Origin: Campylobacter gracilis
GTDB taxonomy: Bacteria > Campylobacterota > Campylobacteria > Campylobacterales > Campylobacteraceae
NCBI RefSeq assembly: GCF_018374135.1
Contig: NZ_JAHAFS010000012.1
Location: 1 to 64,000, forward strand
Reading direction: 5' to 3'
Length of the DNA: 64,000 nt
Part shown: one piece after another, positions 43,677 through 52,730 of the stretch
Layout of the letters: the number at the start of each line of letters is the position of its first letter
How positions within the stretch are numbered: position 1 is the first letter of the stretch
Made by a program: the position numbers and the translations under genes
Notes under the pieces: generated by a model
Database searches by the model: none
What the model saw: the letters and a program-made list of their open reading frames with translations, nothing else
Told to the model about the DNA's origin: nothing

Positions 43677-46646
43677 TTAAAACTGAAACTCCCATGTCAG
43701 TTTATAGTTCCTACCAGGCGAGTAAAAGCGATTGATGCCAAGTCCTGTTTCTTGATCTATCAGATTGCTCGTTCCGAAAGGTCTTATCGATCTCGCGCTT
43801 TCCCAAGTGATATATTTGCGGTCGGTTATATTATAAACGCCCGCTCTAAGCGTCAGATATTTGATCGGCTTGGCGTAGGTTACGAAATCGATCGTCGTAT
43901 ATCCGCCGCTTCTCCACTCCACCTCGCTATTTCTTACGAGTTTGCCGTTTACGATTTTGCCGCCTAGATACTGCTCGTACCAATACATATTGTAGGTATC
44001 TCTCGCCTTTTTCGCGGCTACCGCGGTTACGAACAGATCCGCGCCGTATTTATCGCCCGGGCTTTGATAGCCTACGCTATAAACCGCTGTTCGCGGCTGG
44101 ATCGCATTCATCGGCGTATCGGTTTTGCCGTGACCTATATCCATTCTGCCTTTTTGAATGCTTAGCTTATATCCTATATGAAAGCCCTGCAGAGGCTGCC
44201 AAATTTGATCCAAAAATAGCTTCGATTCGATCTCTATTCCTCTAACCCTAGCTTTGGGACGATTTACGTTTTGATACACGGAGGTAGGCAGCCTGCTTCC
44301 GCCGTTTCCGTAAGGAAGCTGGAATTCCCCCTTATATTGTAAATCTATAAAATTTCTATAATCCGTTTGGAATAAATTCAATGTAACGAAGCTTGGCGAA
44401 TTATGAAGCGTAAAGGCAATCTCTTTAGTCTTTGCCGTTTCTTTTTTCAAATCCAAATTCGGATATATCGAAAAATCGGGGTGCTGAAACGTAAAGTAAA
44501 TTTCATCCGAGGTAGGAGCCCTAAATCCGTTTGCGTATTTAAGCTGAATTCTAAAAAAATCGAGCGGATCGATATTCGTAGATAAAGAATATGAGCTTGC
44601 CGAATATTTTCTTTTTTGCGAAGCCAAATACACGGCGTTGGCTTCGGCATTGGCGTCTCTATGAGCTTTTATCTCGTCGTTAGACGGAGTGCCCGGAAGC
44701 GGCGTGTATGGAACGAACATCCCGATAAACAGATCGGTCGGAATTTTAGGCGTAACGCCCGGGGTATATGAGGGATTATGTTTAATCCTATCGTATCTAT
44801 AATTGAGATCGAAGCCTAAAATGTCGTTTATTTGAAAATCATCTCCCACATAAAGCGCTCCCGTTTTGGTCTCGACCGGAATAAGAAAGCTAAAAGGATC
44901 GTCTTCGTGACCGCAAAGCGATACATAGTCGTTTCCGTTGTATAATTTACATTTATCGGCATACCAAGTGCCTAGTATAGGAAAAGACGGATTGGTATTT
45001 GATATGCCGAAAAAGGTATTCGCCCACCATTGTTTATTAATGGGACCGTATCCTTGCCTATTTACCATTCGCTTATCGCTTTTGCTATAAAGACCGCCGT
45101 AGCTTAGGGTGTGCTCGGTGCTTTTTATATTAAAATCCTTGGTAAGATCGAGATTGAATTGCTTCGTGTCGGTGATTAGATCCCTATCTTTCCAGTTATT
45201 ATCCACAAATCCGTGTTGAGTAGGCAGTAAAAGATAATCGCCGTTGCTGTCTTTCGGGTTTATTACCGCATAATTTCCTTTGCCGTTAGGCGTAGGGGTA
45301 GGGGTAAGATCGTAGTGCTGATAACTCCACGTATTCATATCGAATAGATCGATACCTTTGGAACAGTCGTAGTTATCGCAATTGACTAAGACATCCGAGA
45401 CGCCGCCCCTCATAGTGTTTTCTTGCCCGTCGTAAATATCGGTATCCAGCTCCTCTCCGCGACTGTCCGTTACTATCGGCATAAATCCCCATTTTAGTCC
45501 TTGCTTCAGCTCGCCTCCGTATTTATCCACTAACTTTCCGTTTTCTAAATGAAGCCCCGCGGGATTTGAAATCCCCGCGCAGTCATCGCCTTCGCAATAC
45601 TCATCCGTTCTCGCTTTTAGCTTAATGTGTTGCTTGTTATAGCTAAATTTTAAGCTATCCCATAAAGGCGTTTCATCGAAATTCTCGTAAGTGAACGAAT
45701 AGTTTTTTCTTTCGCTTCTATCGTTGGTATGTCGTATGTCATTAGTCAAGGCTCCCCAAGGAGTTTGCGTATTATAAAGAGCAAATTGATTCGACCAGTC
45801 TATTCCCTCTGATTTTATATTAGACTTATCGTATCCTAGGCTAAATCTATCGGTATCGGTAGGCTGAAAGCCAAATTTTATCAATGTGCTTTTTTTGTAA
45901 ATTCTATAGGGATCAGGCTTTTCTCTAACTTTTCTTATAACAGTAGGATCATATTTTTTATATCCCCAGTTTTTTAGTTCATGTCCTTCTCTATCGGTGT
46001 GAATAGCCAAAAGATCAAACCACTTAAACCTAACTGCAGCTGCGTGGCTTTGCCAGTTTTGTCTATCCGCACTTTGATACCCGCGCTTAAATCCGTAATA
46101 CCAATCCTTCTCCGTTAGATAATCTCTCGCATCCTTTGTCTCAAACGCTACTGAGCCACCTAGCGCGCCCGAGCCTCTTTTTACCGAATCTGCACCTTTA
46201 GTGATATCTACCTGTCTTACGTTTTCAACCTCAACGCCGTTTCTAGTGTTATTAAAGTTTCCGTATCCTTCAAATAGATCTTTAAAACCTTGCGAGCTTA
46301 ACGTTTCTGCTTGGCGAAGTCCATCTATGCTTATATCTACGCGGTTTTCATCTACTCCGCGGATCGAGTAGCCACTAGCACCGAATCTTCCACTTTCGAC
46401 AACTGAAACGCCGGTTTCGTGACGAACCATATCTCTACTATCGCTAACTTGCTCTTTGGCGAGTTGCTTGGCGCTCTTTTTCGTTTCGCCGACTTTTTTG
46501 GTAAGCGGGTCGCTCTCTACGTTTCCCGTAACATTGATCTGCCCTAAATTTTGGGAGCCACCTTCGCTATCATCCTGTGCAGCTAAAGTGGCCGCGCATA
46601 AACAAAGCGCTCCCGCCGCTGCAATGGAAAACCTAAATAAGCTCAT
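43677..46646 (-). CDS. TonB-dependent haem/haemoglobin-type receptor
   Basis: A 989-residue outer-membrane receptor of the haemoglobin/transferrin/lactoferrin branch. A signal peptide covers ~1-23; the plug has YSIRGVDENRVDISIDGLRQAE in two parts around residues 92-112 and GSGALGGSVAFETKDA at about 157-172. The barrel carries the haem-receptor signature: FRAP at 708-711, a His at 722 (FQHP) and YPNLDL at 728-733, corresponding to FRAP-H-NPNL. It ends in the typical aromatic (WEFQF). Cysteine pairs in long loops (CEGDDC, NCDNYDC) suggest extracellular disulphide hairpins. The substrate is therefore most likely haem or a haem protein. AAAAGGATC precedes the ATG; no TonB/ExbBD genes adjoin. Confidence 0.9.
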   Translation of the reverse strand: MSLFRFSIAAAGALCLCAATLAAQDDSEGGSQNLGQINVTGNVESDPLTKKVGETKKSAKQLAKEQVSDSRDMVRHETGVSVVESGRFGASGYSIRGVDENRVDISIDGLRQAETLSSQGFKDLFEGYGNFNNTRNGVEVENVRQVDITKGADSVKRGSGALGGSVAFETKDARDYLTEKDWYYGFKRGYQSADRQNWQSHAAAVRFKWFDLLAIHTDREGHELKNWGYKKYDPTVIRKVREKPDPYRIYKKSTLIKFGFQPTDTDRFSLGYDKSNIKSEGIDWSNQFALYNTQTPWGALTNDIRHTNDRSERKNYSFTYENFDETPLWDSLKFSYNKQHIKLKARTDEYCEGDDCAGISNPAGLHLENGKLVDKYGGELKQGLKWGFMPIVTDSRGEELDTDIYDGQENTMRGGVSDVLVNCDNYDCSKGIDLFDMNTWSYQHYDLTPTPTPNGKGNYAVINPKDSNGDYLLLPTQHGFVDNNWKDRDLITDTKQFNLDLTKDFNIKSTEHTLSYGGLYSKSDKRMVNRQGYGPINKQWWANTFFGISNTNPSFPILGTWYADKCKLYNGNDYVSLCGHEDDPFSFLIPVETKTGALYVGDDFQINDILGFDLNYRYDRIKHNPSYTPGVTPKIPTDLFIGMFVPYTPLPGTPSNDEIKAHRDANAEANAVYLASQKRKYSASSYSLSTNIDPLDFFRIQLKYANGFRAPTSDEIYFTFQHPDFSIYPNLDLKKETAKTKEIAFTLHNSPSFVTLNLFQTDYRNFIDLQYKGEFQLPYGNGGSRLPTSVYQNVNRPKARVRGIEIESKLFLDQIWQPLQGFHIGYKLSIQKGRMDIGHGKTDTPMNAIQPRTAVYSVGYQSPGDKYGADLFVTAVAAKKARDTYNMYWYEQYLGGKIVNGKLVRNSEVEWRSGGYTTIDFVTYAKPIKYLTLRAGVYNITDRKYITWESARSIRPFGTSNLIDQETGLGINRFYSPGRNYKLTWEFQF

Positions 46647-47107
46647 TTTGATCCTTTTATAATACTATTTCTCATAGGCGTTATTAAAAAGAACAGTATA
46701 TTAGTGAAAAATTCTTTAAATTTAAATTAAAAAGAATTTATTTATCATTTATAGTTATAAAATTTAATTAAATTTAAAGAATCCCCAGGCTTACGCCTTT
46801 ATCTCTTAAATTTACATTTTTTAAAATTACAAATTTTTACTTTAAATTTAAAAGTATTTTCATGAAATGCATGCGATGAGACAGTGAGTAAATTTTAAAA
46901 TTCCAACTTGAGAAATTTCAAAATTTTATCATAAGTGAGCGGAATTTTATCTACGCGCAGTTTATAGCTGACATCATGGCAGATTAGTATTTCTAGGAAG
47001 CTGCGCCTAAGATAATTTATAAAATTTAGAATTTTAAAATTCTAAAAATTTGATAGCTCGCTGATTGCGTAGCCTTGTTTGCGCGCAAGCATGCAAGCTT
47101 TCATGGA
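46647..47107. other. Promoter-bearing intergenic region, no gene seen
   Basis: The 460 bp upstream of the haem receptor are strongly AT-rich. A minus-strand TATACT at 46695-46700, 49 bp before the receptor ATG, is a fair -10 candidate, and nearby AT-rich dyads (TTTCTCATAGG, ATAATACTATT) could hold a Fur site, though none matches the consensus well. No coding frame has a ribosome site. Confidence 0.45.
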
Positions 47108-48133
47108 TTAAGGCGCGCTCGGTGCGATGTCGTGCTTATCATCGATGAGTTCCGCTTCGTTTAATTGCTTGTATTCGTCGCAGCCGATCTGCTCTGCTAA
47201 ATCGCATGCTTTCCCGTAAAATTCTTTTGCTAAGGATTTATCTTGTTTAATATGCCATCCATTTTTGTATAAATCCCCGAGATAACTACACGAGTCCGCA
47301 TCCCCGCTCTCGCAAGTATTTTTAAGCAAATTTAGCCCGCTTTGATATAGGCTTTCTGCTTTTTGGTAATTACCTGCTTTGTATAAGTCTCCCAGAATCA
47401 AGCACGCCGCCGCCCTGCCGCCATCACAAGCTTTCTGGTATAAATCCGCAGCCTTTTTGAAATCCTTCTCTACGCCCTTGCCGTCTATATATAGATCCGC
47501 TAGGCGCTGGCACTCATATAAGTCGCCTTCATCGCATTTCTTTTGATTTATTTGAGCCTTCTTTTGGTACAAAACAGCCGCTTTTTTATATAGAATCTCC
47601 GCCTTTTGCAAGTCCTGTCTGACCTTGTCGCCGTTTTTATATAAATATGCAAGGTTATTGCACATATCTGCATCACCGTTATCGCAAATCATTTGACACA
47701 AAACCATAGCCTTGTGCTTGTCTCTTGGGACGCCGATACCGGATTCGTATGAAATTGCAAGTAAATTGCACGAAAACATATTGCCGCCGTCACAAGCCTT
47801 TTGATGCAGGCTCGCCGCCTTTTGATAATCTTGTCTAACGCCATAGCCTTTGAAGTATAGTCCTGCAAGCTCATAGCAGCCGGTCATATCTCCGCTCTCG
47901 CAGGCTTTTTGATAAAAATCCGCCGCTTTTTGATAGTTTTGAGTGACGTTCCTACCGAATTTATATAAGTTCCCGAGCCTATAGCAGCTTCGCGTATCTC
48001 CGCCGTCGCAGTTGCGCTGCCACATTTTTATCGCTTTAGAATAATCGCCGTCTTCATAGAGCTTGTCTGCGTCTTCAAAAACTCCACCCATGCAAAACAT
48101 AGCTATAACGGCTAGATAAAGATATCTTTTCAT
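47108..48133 (-). CDS. Exported cysteine-rich Sel1-repeat protein (Hcp-like)
   Basis: A 341-residue protein with a signal peptide (about 1-18) and seven to eight ~36-residue Sel1-like repeats. Each repeat has the pattern CDxGDxxSCxxLGxLYxxGxGVxQDxxKA, with two cysteines 7-8 residues apart that would form one disulphide per repeat, as in Helicobacter cysteine-rich proteins (HcpA-E). Repeat four is extended by ~14 residues (KKAAVLYQKKAQINQ). It is probably periplasmic or secreted and may bind peptidoglycan fragments or proteins, as proposed for Hcp proteins; no enzymatic residue can be named. It lies next to ppk with its own AAAGGG site. Confidence 0.88.
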   Translation of the reverse strand: MKRYLYLAVIAMFCMGGVFEDADKLYEDGDYSKAIKMWQRNCDGGDTRSCYRLGNLYKFGRNVTQNYQKAADFYQKACESGDMTGCYELAGLYFKGYGVRQDYQKAASLHQKACDGGNMFSCNLLAISYESGIGVPRDKHKAMVLCQMICDNGDADMCNNLAYLYKNGDKVRQDLQKAEILYKKAAVLYQKKAQINQKKCDEGDLYECQRLADLYIDGKGVEKDFKKAADLYQKACDGGRAAACLILGDLYKAGNYQKAESLYQSGLNLLKNTCESGDADSCSYLGDLYKNGWHIKQDKSLAKEFYGKACDLAEQIGCDEYKQLNEAELIDDKHDIAPSAP

Positions 48134-48267
48134 TTAATCCCTTTGAAATTTCTGTAAATCTACTTGCGCGTTCACGGCGCAAAATTCCACATCTAATATT
48201 TTATGATCTCGGTTTGCGCGCGGGCTTAGCGAATAGCTAGCCCAAACGACGCAAAATTTCTAGGCGC

Positions 48268-50349
48268 CTAGCTCTCTTTCAAAAGCTTAGTTAGTGCCGT
48301 GCCGCTTTCATCGTGTTTACGGATGTTTTTATAAATTTTATTGAAATAAATTTCTAAAAATTCCTGATCGTCGATCTTATCTTCGCCCTTTTTCGGCGCG
48401 ATCTTTCGGTACTCGCCGCTGCTTTGCAGCTCGAATGCAAGCTCGTTGTCGCTTAGCTGAAGTTTTAAAATTTCTTTGAGCTTGTTTTGCAAATTTTCGT
48501 TGTAAATCGGGCTCATCAGCTCCAGCCTGCGCTCCAAATTTCGCGGCATCCAATCCGCGCTCGCGATGTATAGGCTGGGCTGGGCGTGCGCGAAGTAAAA
48601 AATTCTAGCGTGCTCCAGGTATTTGCCGACGATCGAGATCACGCGGATATTTTCGCTGACGCCCTTAAGCGCCGGGCGCAAGCAGCAGATGCCGCGCACG
48701 ATGAGATCGATCTTCACGCCCGCAGCGCTTGCTTTATACAGCGCCTTGATCATATCGCCGTCGACAAGGGCGTTCATCTTAGCGATGATCCTGCCGGCGG
48801 AGCCCTTTTTTTCCTCGTTTTTTATCATCGCCAGGAGCCGCTCTTTGATCTGCATCGGCGACATAGAGAGGTTGTCAAGCTTGCGGTTTTTGTTGTAGCC
48901 CGAGAGGATGTGGAAGAAATTCGTCGTGTCCTTATCAAAGCGGTCGCCGCAGGTAAAAAAGCTCACGTCGGTGTAAATTTTAGCGCTCGAGCCGTTATAG
49001 TTGCCCGTGCCTAAGTGGATATAAAATTTTAACTTACCGTCCTCTTTTTTGATGATCTGAGTTACCTTGGCGTGGACTTTAAAGCCCGTGATGCCGTAGA
49101 TGACGTGCGCGCCGGCGTCTTCGAGCGCCTTCGCCCAGTGTAGGTTATTTTCCTCATCAAACCTCGCCTTAAGCTCGACCATCACCGTCACCTGCTTGCC
49201 GTCGCTTGCGGCTTCGATCAGGCTCTGGACGATCGGGGAGTTTTTCTCCACGCGATACAGCGTCATACGGATCGAGATGACCTTTGGATCCTTGGCGGCT
49301 TCTTTGATGAGTTTTTGCACCGGATCGAAGCTTTCGTAAGGATGGATCAGCAGGATATCCTCCTTCTCCATCGCGCTCATAACAGAGGTGTTTTCGTTAA
49401 AGGGGGGCAGCGTCTTTGGCAGATACTGAGGATGGGCTAGAAAGGAAAAATCCTTATTAGAAGCGATCTCCCAAAGCCCGTCCAGCGTAAGCGGCACGGC
49501 GCATTCATATATATCTTTGTAAAAAATTTTAAGATGAGAATTTAGAAATTCTAATAGTTCGGCGTCGGCGTCTTTCTCGATCTGAAGCCGTACGAAAGCC
49601 CCTTTGCGGCGCAGCTTAAGCCCCGCTTCTAAGATCATCATAAAATCGTCCGCTTCCTCCTCTTCGATTACGATGTCGGCGTTTCGCGTAACGCGGAAAG
49701 CTGCGGAGCTAAGAAGCTTATAGCCCGGGAAAATTTCCTCCGCGTGGCGCTTTACGATAGTGCCGATCGGCACGTAGGTGTTTTGCGCGACCTGTACGAA
49801 GCGCGGGATCACGCGTGGGATCCTAATCATTCCAAAATGTACCGACTCGGGCGCGCCCTCATCGCAGAGCTTGACCGCAAGGGAGAAGCTGAGATTATTT
49901 AAATGTGGGAACGGATGGGTCGCATCCACTGCGATCGGGACGATTACTGGCATTATCTGCGAGAAAAAAAACTCATCCGCCGCCGGCTTTAGCTCGGGCT
50001 GCAGTTCGTCGTAGCTTTTGATAAAAAGCCCGTTTTTGCAAAGCTCCTTTTGGATGCCGAAATACTGCTGCTCAAGCTCGGTTTGTTCGTTTCTTAGATA
50101 GGAGCGAATCGCGCGTAGCTGCTCAAGAGGCGTCATCTCGTCATCTCCGCTGGTTATAACGCCGGCGGTAAAAAGCTGCTTCAAGCCCGCCACGCGGATC
50201 ATATAAAATTCGTCTAAATTAGTGCTGTAAATCGCTAGAAATTTTAATTTTTCAATTAGCGGGATATCCTTTTTGCATTGTTCCAGCACGCGTGTATTGA
50301 AGCGTAGCCAGCTTAGCTCGCGGTTTATAAAATTATTTTGCGTTTGCAT
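48268..50349 (-). CDS. ppk: Polyphosphate kinase 1
   Basis: A 693-residue enzyme that makes polyphosphate from ATP. The start is the ATG at 50349: AAGGAG lies just before it and [18 protein letters not shown] is the family's beginning; an in-frame start 31 codons earlier is not supported. The active-site His regions are [11 protein letters not shown] (autophosphorylated His) and [27 protein letters not shown], with HLGTGNYN between. Polyphosphate is needed for stress survival and virulence in Campylobacter. It is flanked by Hcp-like genes on both sides, all on the minus strand. Confidence 0.97.
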   Translation of the reverse strand: MQTQNNFINRELSWLRFNTRVLEQCKKDIPLIEKLKFLAIYSTNLDEFYMIRVAGLKQLFTAGVITSGDDEMTPLEQLRAIRSYLRNEQTELEQQYFGIQKELCKNGLFIKSYDELQPELKPAADEFFFSQIMPVIVPIAVDATHPFPHLNNLSFSLAVKLCDEGAPESVHFGMIRIPRVIPRFVQVAQNTYVPIGTIVKRHAEEIFPGYKLLSSAAFRVTRNADIVIEEEEADDFMMILEAGLKLRRKGAFVRLQIEKDADAELLEFLNSHLKIFYKDIYECAVPLTLDGLWEIASNKDFSFLAHPQYLPKTLPPFNENTSVMSAMEKEDILLIHPYESFDPVQKLIKEAAKDPKVISIRMTLYRVEKNSPIVQSLIEAASDGKQVTVMVELKARFDEENNLHWAKALEDAGAHVIYGITGFKVHAKVTQIIKKEDGKLKFYIHLGTGNYNGSSAKIYTDVSFFTCGDRFDKDTTNFFHILSGYNKNRKLDNLSMSPMQIKERLLAMIKNEEKKGSAGRIIAKMNALVDGDMIKALYKASAAGVKIDLIVRGICCLRPALKGVSENIRVISIVGKYLEHARIFYFAHAQPSLYIASADWMPRNLERRLELMSPIYNENLQNKLKEILKLQLSDNELAFELQSSGEYRKIAPKKGEDKIDDQEFLEIYFNKIYKNIRKHDESGTALTKLLKES

Positions 50350-50463
50350 AAAAACTCCTTTTTTGAATATTAATTCTAAGATTATAGCCCAATTAAGATT
50401 AAATTTTAAAGTCCGAATTTCATGAGCTTGCAAGTGGGGCAATTTAGTATTTAAAATTCTGCC

Positions 50464-51237
50464 CTAATTCCCTGTTTTTTCTAAATCCTTGCACATTTGC
50501 GCATTGCCGTCTTTGCAGCCCAGCTTTAAATACCGCCTCAAATATAAAATTTGCTCTTCCTCCTCCTCGCTCATATCAAGCACCCATTTGCACGCCTCCT
50601 TTATATTACCCCTGTCGCAAGCCTTCTTGCAAAAATTTTTGCCTTTATTTTTATCTACTTTAGCCCACAACAGCAGTCCGTAAGCGTAGCACGAAGGGTA
50701 ATGCTCTCCGCTACAGCCGATTTCATAAAATTTCGTAACCTCGTTTATATCTTTGTCCTCTCTGTTTAACGATGTGGCAAAGTGCCCGCATCCTGCGGGA
50801 TTTCCCGCATCGCAGGATTTTTTAAAATACTCTTTTGCCGCAAGCTCATCCTTTTTTACGCCCTCGCCGTAAAAATATAAAAGCCCGTAATCGTCGCAAA
50901 ATTTCGCATCTAGCTCGCAAGCTCTTTCGTAATATGTCTTGATTTTCGCGTGTTTTTCGTCCAAAGAAGTAAGCGAATACGCTTGCCCCATAAAAATGCA
51001 GCCTTTGGCATATCCCAAACTGCATGATTTTTCAAAAAATTCCAATGCCAAATCGCCATTTTTTCGTGCGCAAGATTTATTATTTAGAATTAAAGCCGCC
51101 AAATAACATGCTTCGCCGTCGCCGCTACTGCATTTCTTTAAATTTAAATCGTAAGTATCGCACGCAGGCGCCCCTAGAGAATAAATTTCGCTTACGCTCG
51201 CGGCTTTCAAAAACAGAGCCGATACGAGTATAAACAT
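50464..51237 (-). CDS. Exported cysteine-rich Sel1-repeat protein (Hcp-like)
   Basis: A 257-residue protein with a short signal peptide (MFILVSALFLKAASVS). About six degenerate Sel1 repeats with cysteine pairs are visible: CSSGDGEACYLA, CSLGYAKGCIFMG, CELDAKFCDDYGLLYFYGEG, CDAGNPAGCGHF, CSGEHYPSCYAYG, CDRGNIKEACKW and CKDGNAQMCKDL. It is the same structural class as the protein at 47108-48133 but only distantly similar, so the two are not a recent duplication. The ribosome site (GAAAG) is weak. Function unknown. Confidence 0.82.
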   Translation of the reverse strand: MFILVSALFLKAASVSEIYSLGAPACDTYDLNLKKCSSGDGEACYLAALILNNKSCARKNGDLALEFFEKSCSLGYAKGCIFMGQAYSLTSLDEKHAKIKTYYERACELDAKFCDDYGLLYFYGEGVKKDELAAKEYFKKSCDAGNPAGCGHFATSLNREDKDINEVTKFYEIGCSGEHYPSCYAYGLLLWAKVDKNKGKNFCKKACDRGNIKEACKWVLDMSEEEEEQILYLRRYLKLGCKDGNAQMCKDLEKTGN

Positions 51238-51430
51238 AGTGCTTTCATTTCAGCCGCTCTAAACGATATAAATTTAAATTTTAAATCAGAAAACGACGTA
51301 AATTTTATCTCTTTGCTAGCGGCTGCGCTTTGGTTGAGTTCTGCCGCGGCTTGCGTTATTAAAGGAGCCAAAATTGCGGGATAAAATTCTTTCATTATCG
51401 CTCTTTACCCCTCTTTGGATTCGCCATCTT

Positions 51431-51970
51431 TTACTCCTTGGTTGAATTTGCGTCGTATTTATCACTTATTTCCCAAAAGGCTTTTTTCGCACACTTTACG
51501 GGATCGTGTTCCTCCTCATCTCGTAAACAGTTTTCTAAAGCCATCTTTAGCGCGCAAGATTTTAGTTTAAATATTCTTTCTTTTTCTAGATGCTCTGAAT
51601 ATTTTTCGCAAGCTATAGCGTAGTTATGTGCCGCTCTTTTGACATTGCCTCTTATCGCAATATCATGAATTCCTAGGTTAAAACAAGAGGCTGCAATACC
51701 CGCCTTGCAAGATTTTTCTAAAGGCACAAAAGCTGCTTCACGCATACCCAGTTCAAAGCCCATAATATAACCCACATCGGCGCACCCGATCATATCTCCG
51801 CTATCGCATTTTTCGGATAAAATTTTTATTAGCTTAGTGCATGAGCTATATTTGCCGTTTCCTTTATCGCATTCATTATAAAGATTTTCCTCTTCAGCCG
51901 TAGGCTTGCCAGCCATTGCGACAGAAACTAAAAATATCATAGAATAAAATATAAAGCATAGCCTTGTCAT
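51431..51970 (-). CDS. Small exported cysteine-rich protein, Sel1-like, tandem paralogue 2
   Basis: A 179-residue protein with a signal peptide (about 1-20, ending VAMAG). ECDKGNGKYSSCTKLIKIL and CDSGDMIGCADVGYIMG, then CKAGIAASCFNLG, give three cysteine-paired repeats. The C-terminal third has further cysteines (KSCALKMALENCLRDEEE, DPVKCAKKAF). It is clearly related to the gene upstream (shared GKYSSCxKLxxILSxxCD), whose stop its ATG overlaps by 4 bp. The pair is translationally coupled. Function unknown. Confidence 0.8.
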   Translation of the reverse strand: MTRLCFIFYSMIFLVSVAMAGKPTAEEENLYNECDKGNGKYSSCTKLIKILSEKCDSGDMIGCADVGYIMGFELGMREAAFVPLEKSCKAGIAASCFNLGIHDIAIRGNVKRAAHNYAIACEKYSEHLEKERIFKLKSCALKMALENCLRDEEEHDPVKCAKKAFWEISDKYDANSTKE

Positions 51971-52509
51971 TTCAACTCCCCATATAGTTTATTATAAATT
52001 TCTTTCATTTTTCCTCTTGGATTGCACTCTTTATCTTCCATACAAATTTTAAGTTCATCGTAAAATTCGCAATACTCATGTGCAGATTCCGAATCCATAC
52101 TACATATTTTTTTAAAGCTCTTTAAAACCCTATCCGTATTTCCGGTGAAATACAGATCTTCCCAATTAAGGCATAAACAACTCGTCATTAAATTTGCATC
52201 GCAACTTTTAACAAGATAATTTATAGCTTCTTCGTCTCTATTTAATGTCAATAAAAGAAGCGCATTTAATTCGCAACTTAAATAACGCCTATCGTCGTCG
52301 CACTCTTTAGATAAAATTTCAACGAGTTTATTGCATGAGCTATATTTACCTTCGCCGTAATCACAGGATTTCAAAAGCGTCCTTTGCTCTTCATTTTTAA
52401 AATTCTCTAATTCTATTAAGCTTACCAAAGGCGGTTGTGCCGCAGCAGGAATCGCCGCAAATGCCGTTATAAACGCAAATAACGAAATTTTAAGATAGAA
52501 TTTTTTCAT
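51967..52509 (-). CDS. Small exported cysteine-rich protein, Sel1-like, tandem paralogue 1
   Basis: A 180-residue protein. I use the ATG at 52509 (MKKFYLKIS) because AAGGAG lies five bases before it; a GTG two codons earlier would put the site inside the gene. A signal peptide (about 1-23, ending PAAAQ) is followed by SCDYGEGKYSSCNKLVEIL, CDDDRRYLSCELNALL, CDANLMTSCLCLN and further cysteines, in register with its downstream neighbour. The repeats are more degenerate than in true Sel1 proteins. It begins the small two-gene unit. Confidence 0.8.
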   Translation of the reverse strand: MKKFYLKISLFAFITAFAAIPAAAQPPLVSLIELENFKNEEQRTLLKSCDYGEGKYSSCNKLVEILSKECDDDRRYLSCELNALLLLTLNRDEEAINYLVKSCDANLMTSCLCLNWEDLYFTGNTDRVLKSFKKICSMDSESAHEYCEFYDELKICMEDKECNPRGKMKEIYNKLYGELK

Positions 52510-52730
52510 TAGCACTCCTTATTTTAAGCGGCGATTATATTTAAAAATTTTTAGCTGCTTCTTAAAATTTAAGAGGCACAGCGGTGCTATAAGTGCGCCG
52601 TAATCCCGTCCGCCGCCCACACTTAGATTAAATTTTAAAATTTCGCCGCCCGCCACGCACGAAAACTCCATAATCCGCCGTAAAATTTCACTCGCAAGGA
52701 GTCTAAGTTGCGCGGGCATAATCCGCCGCC

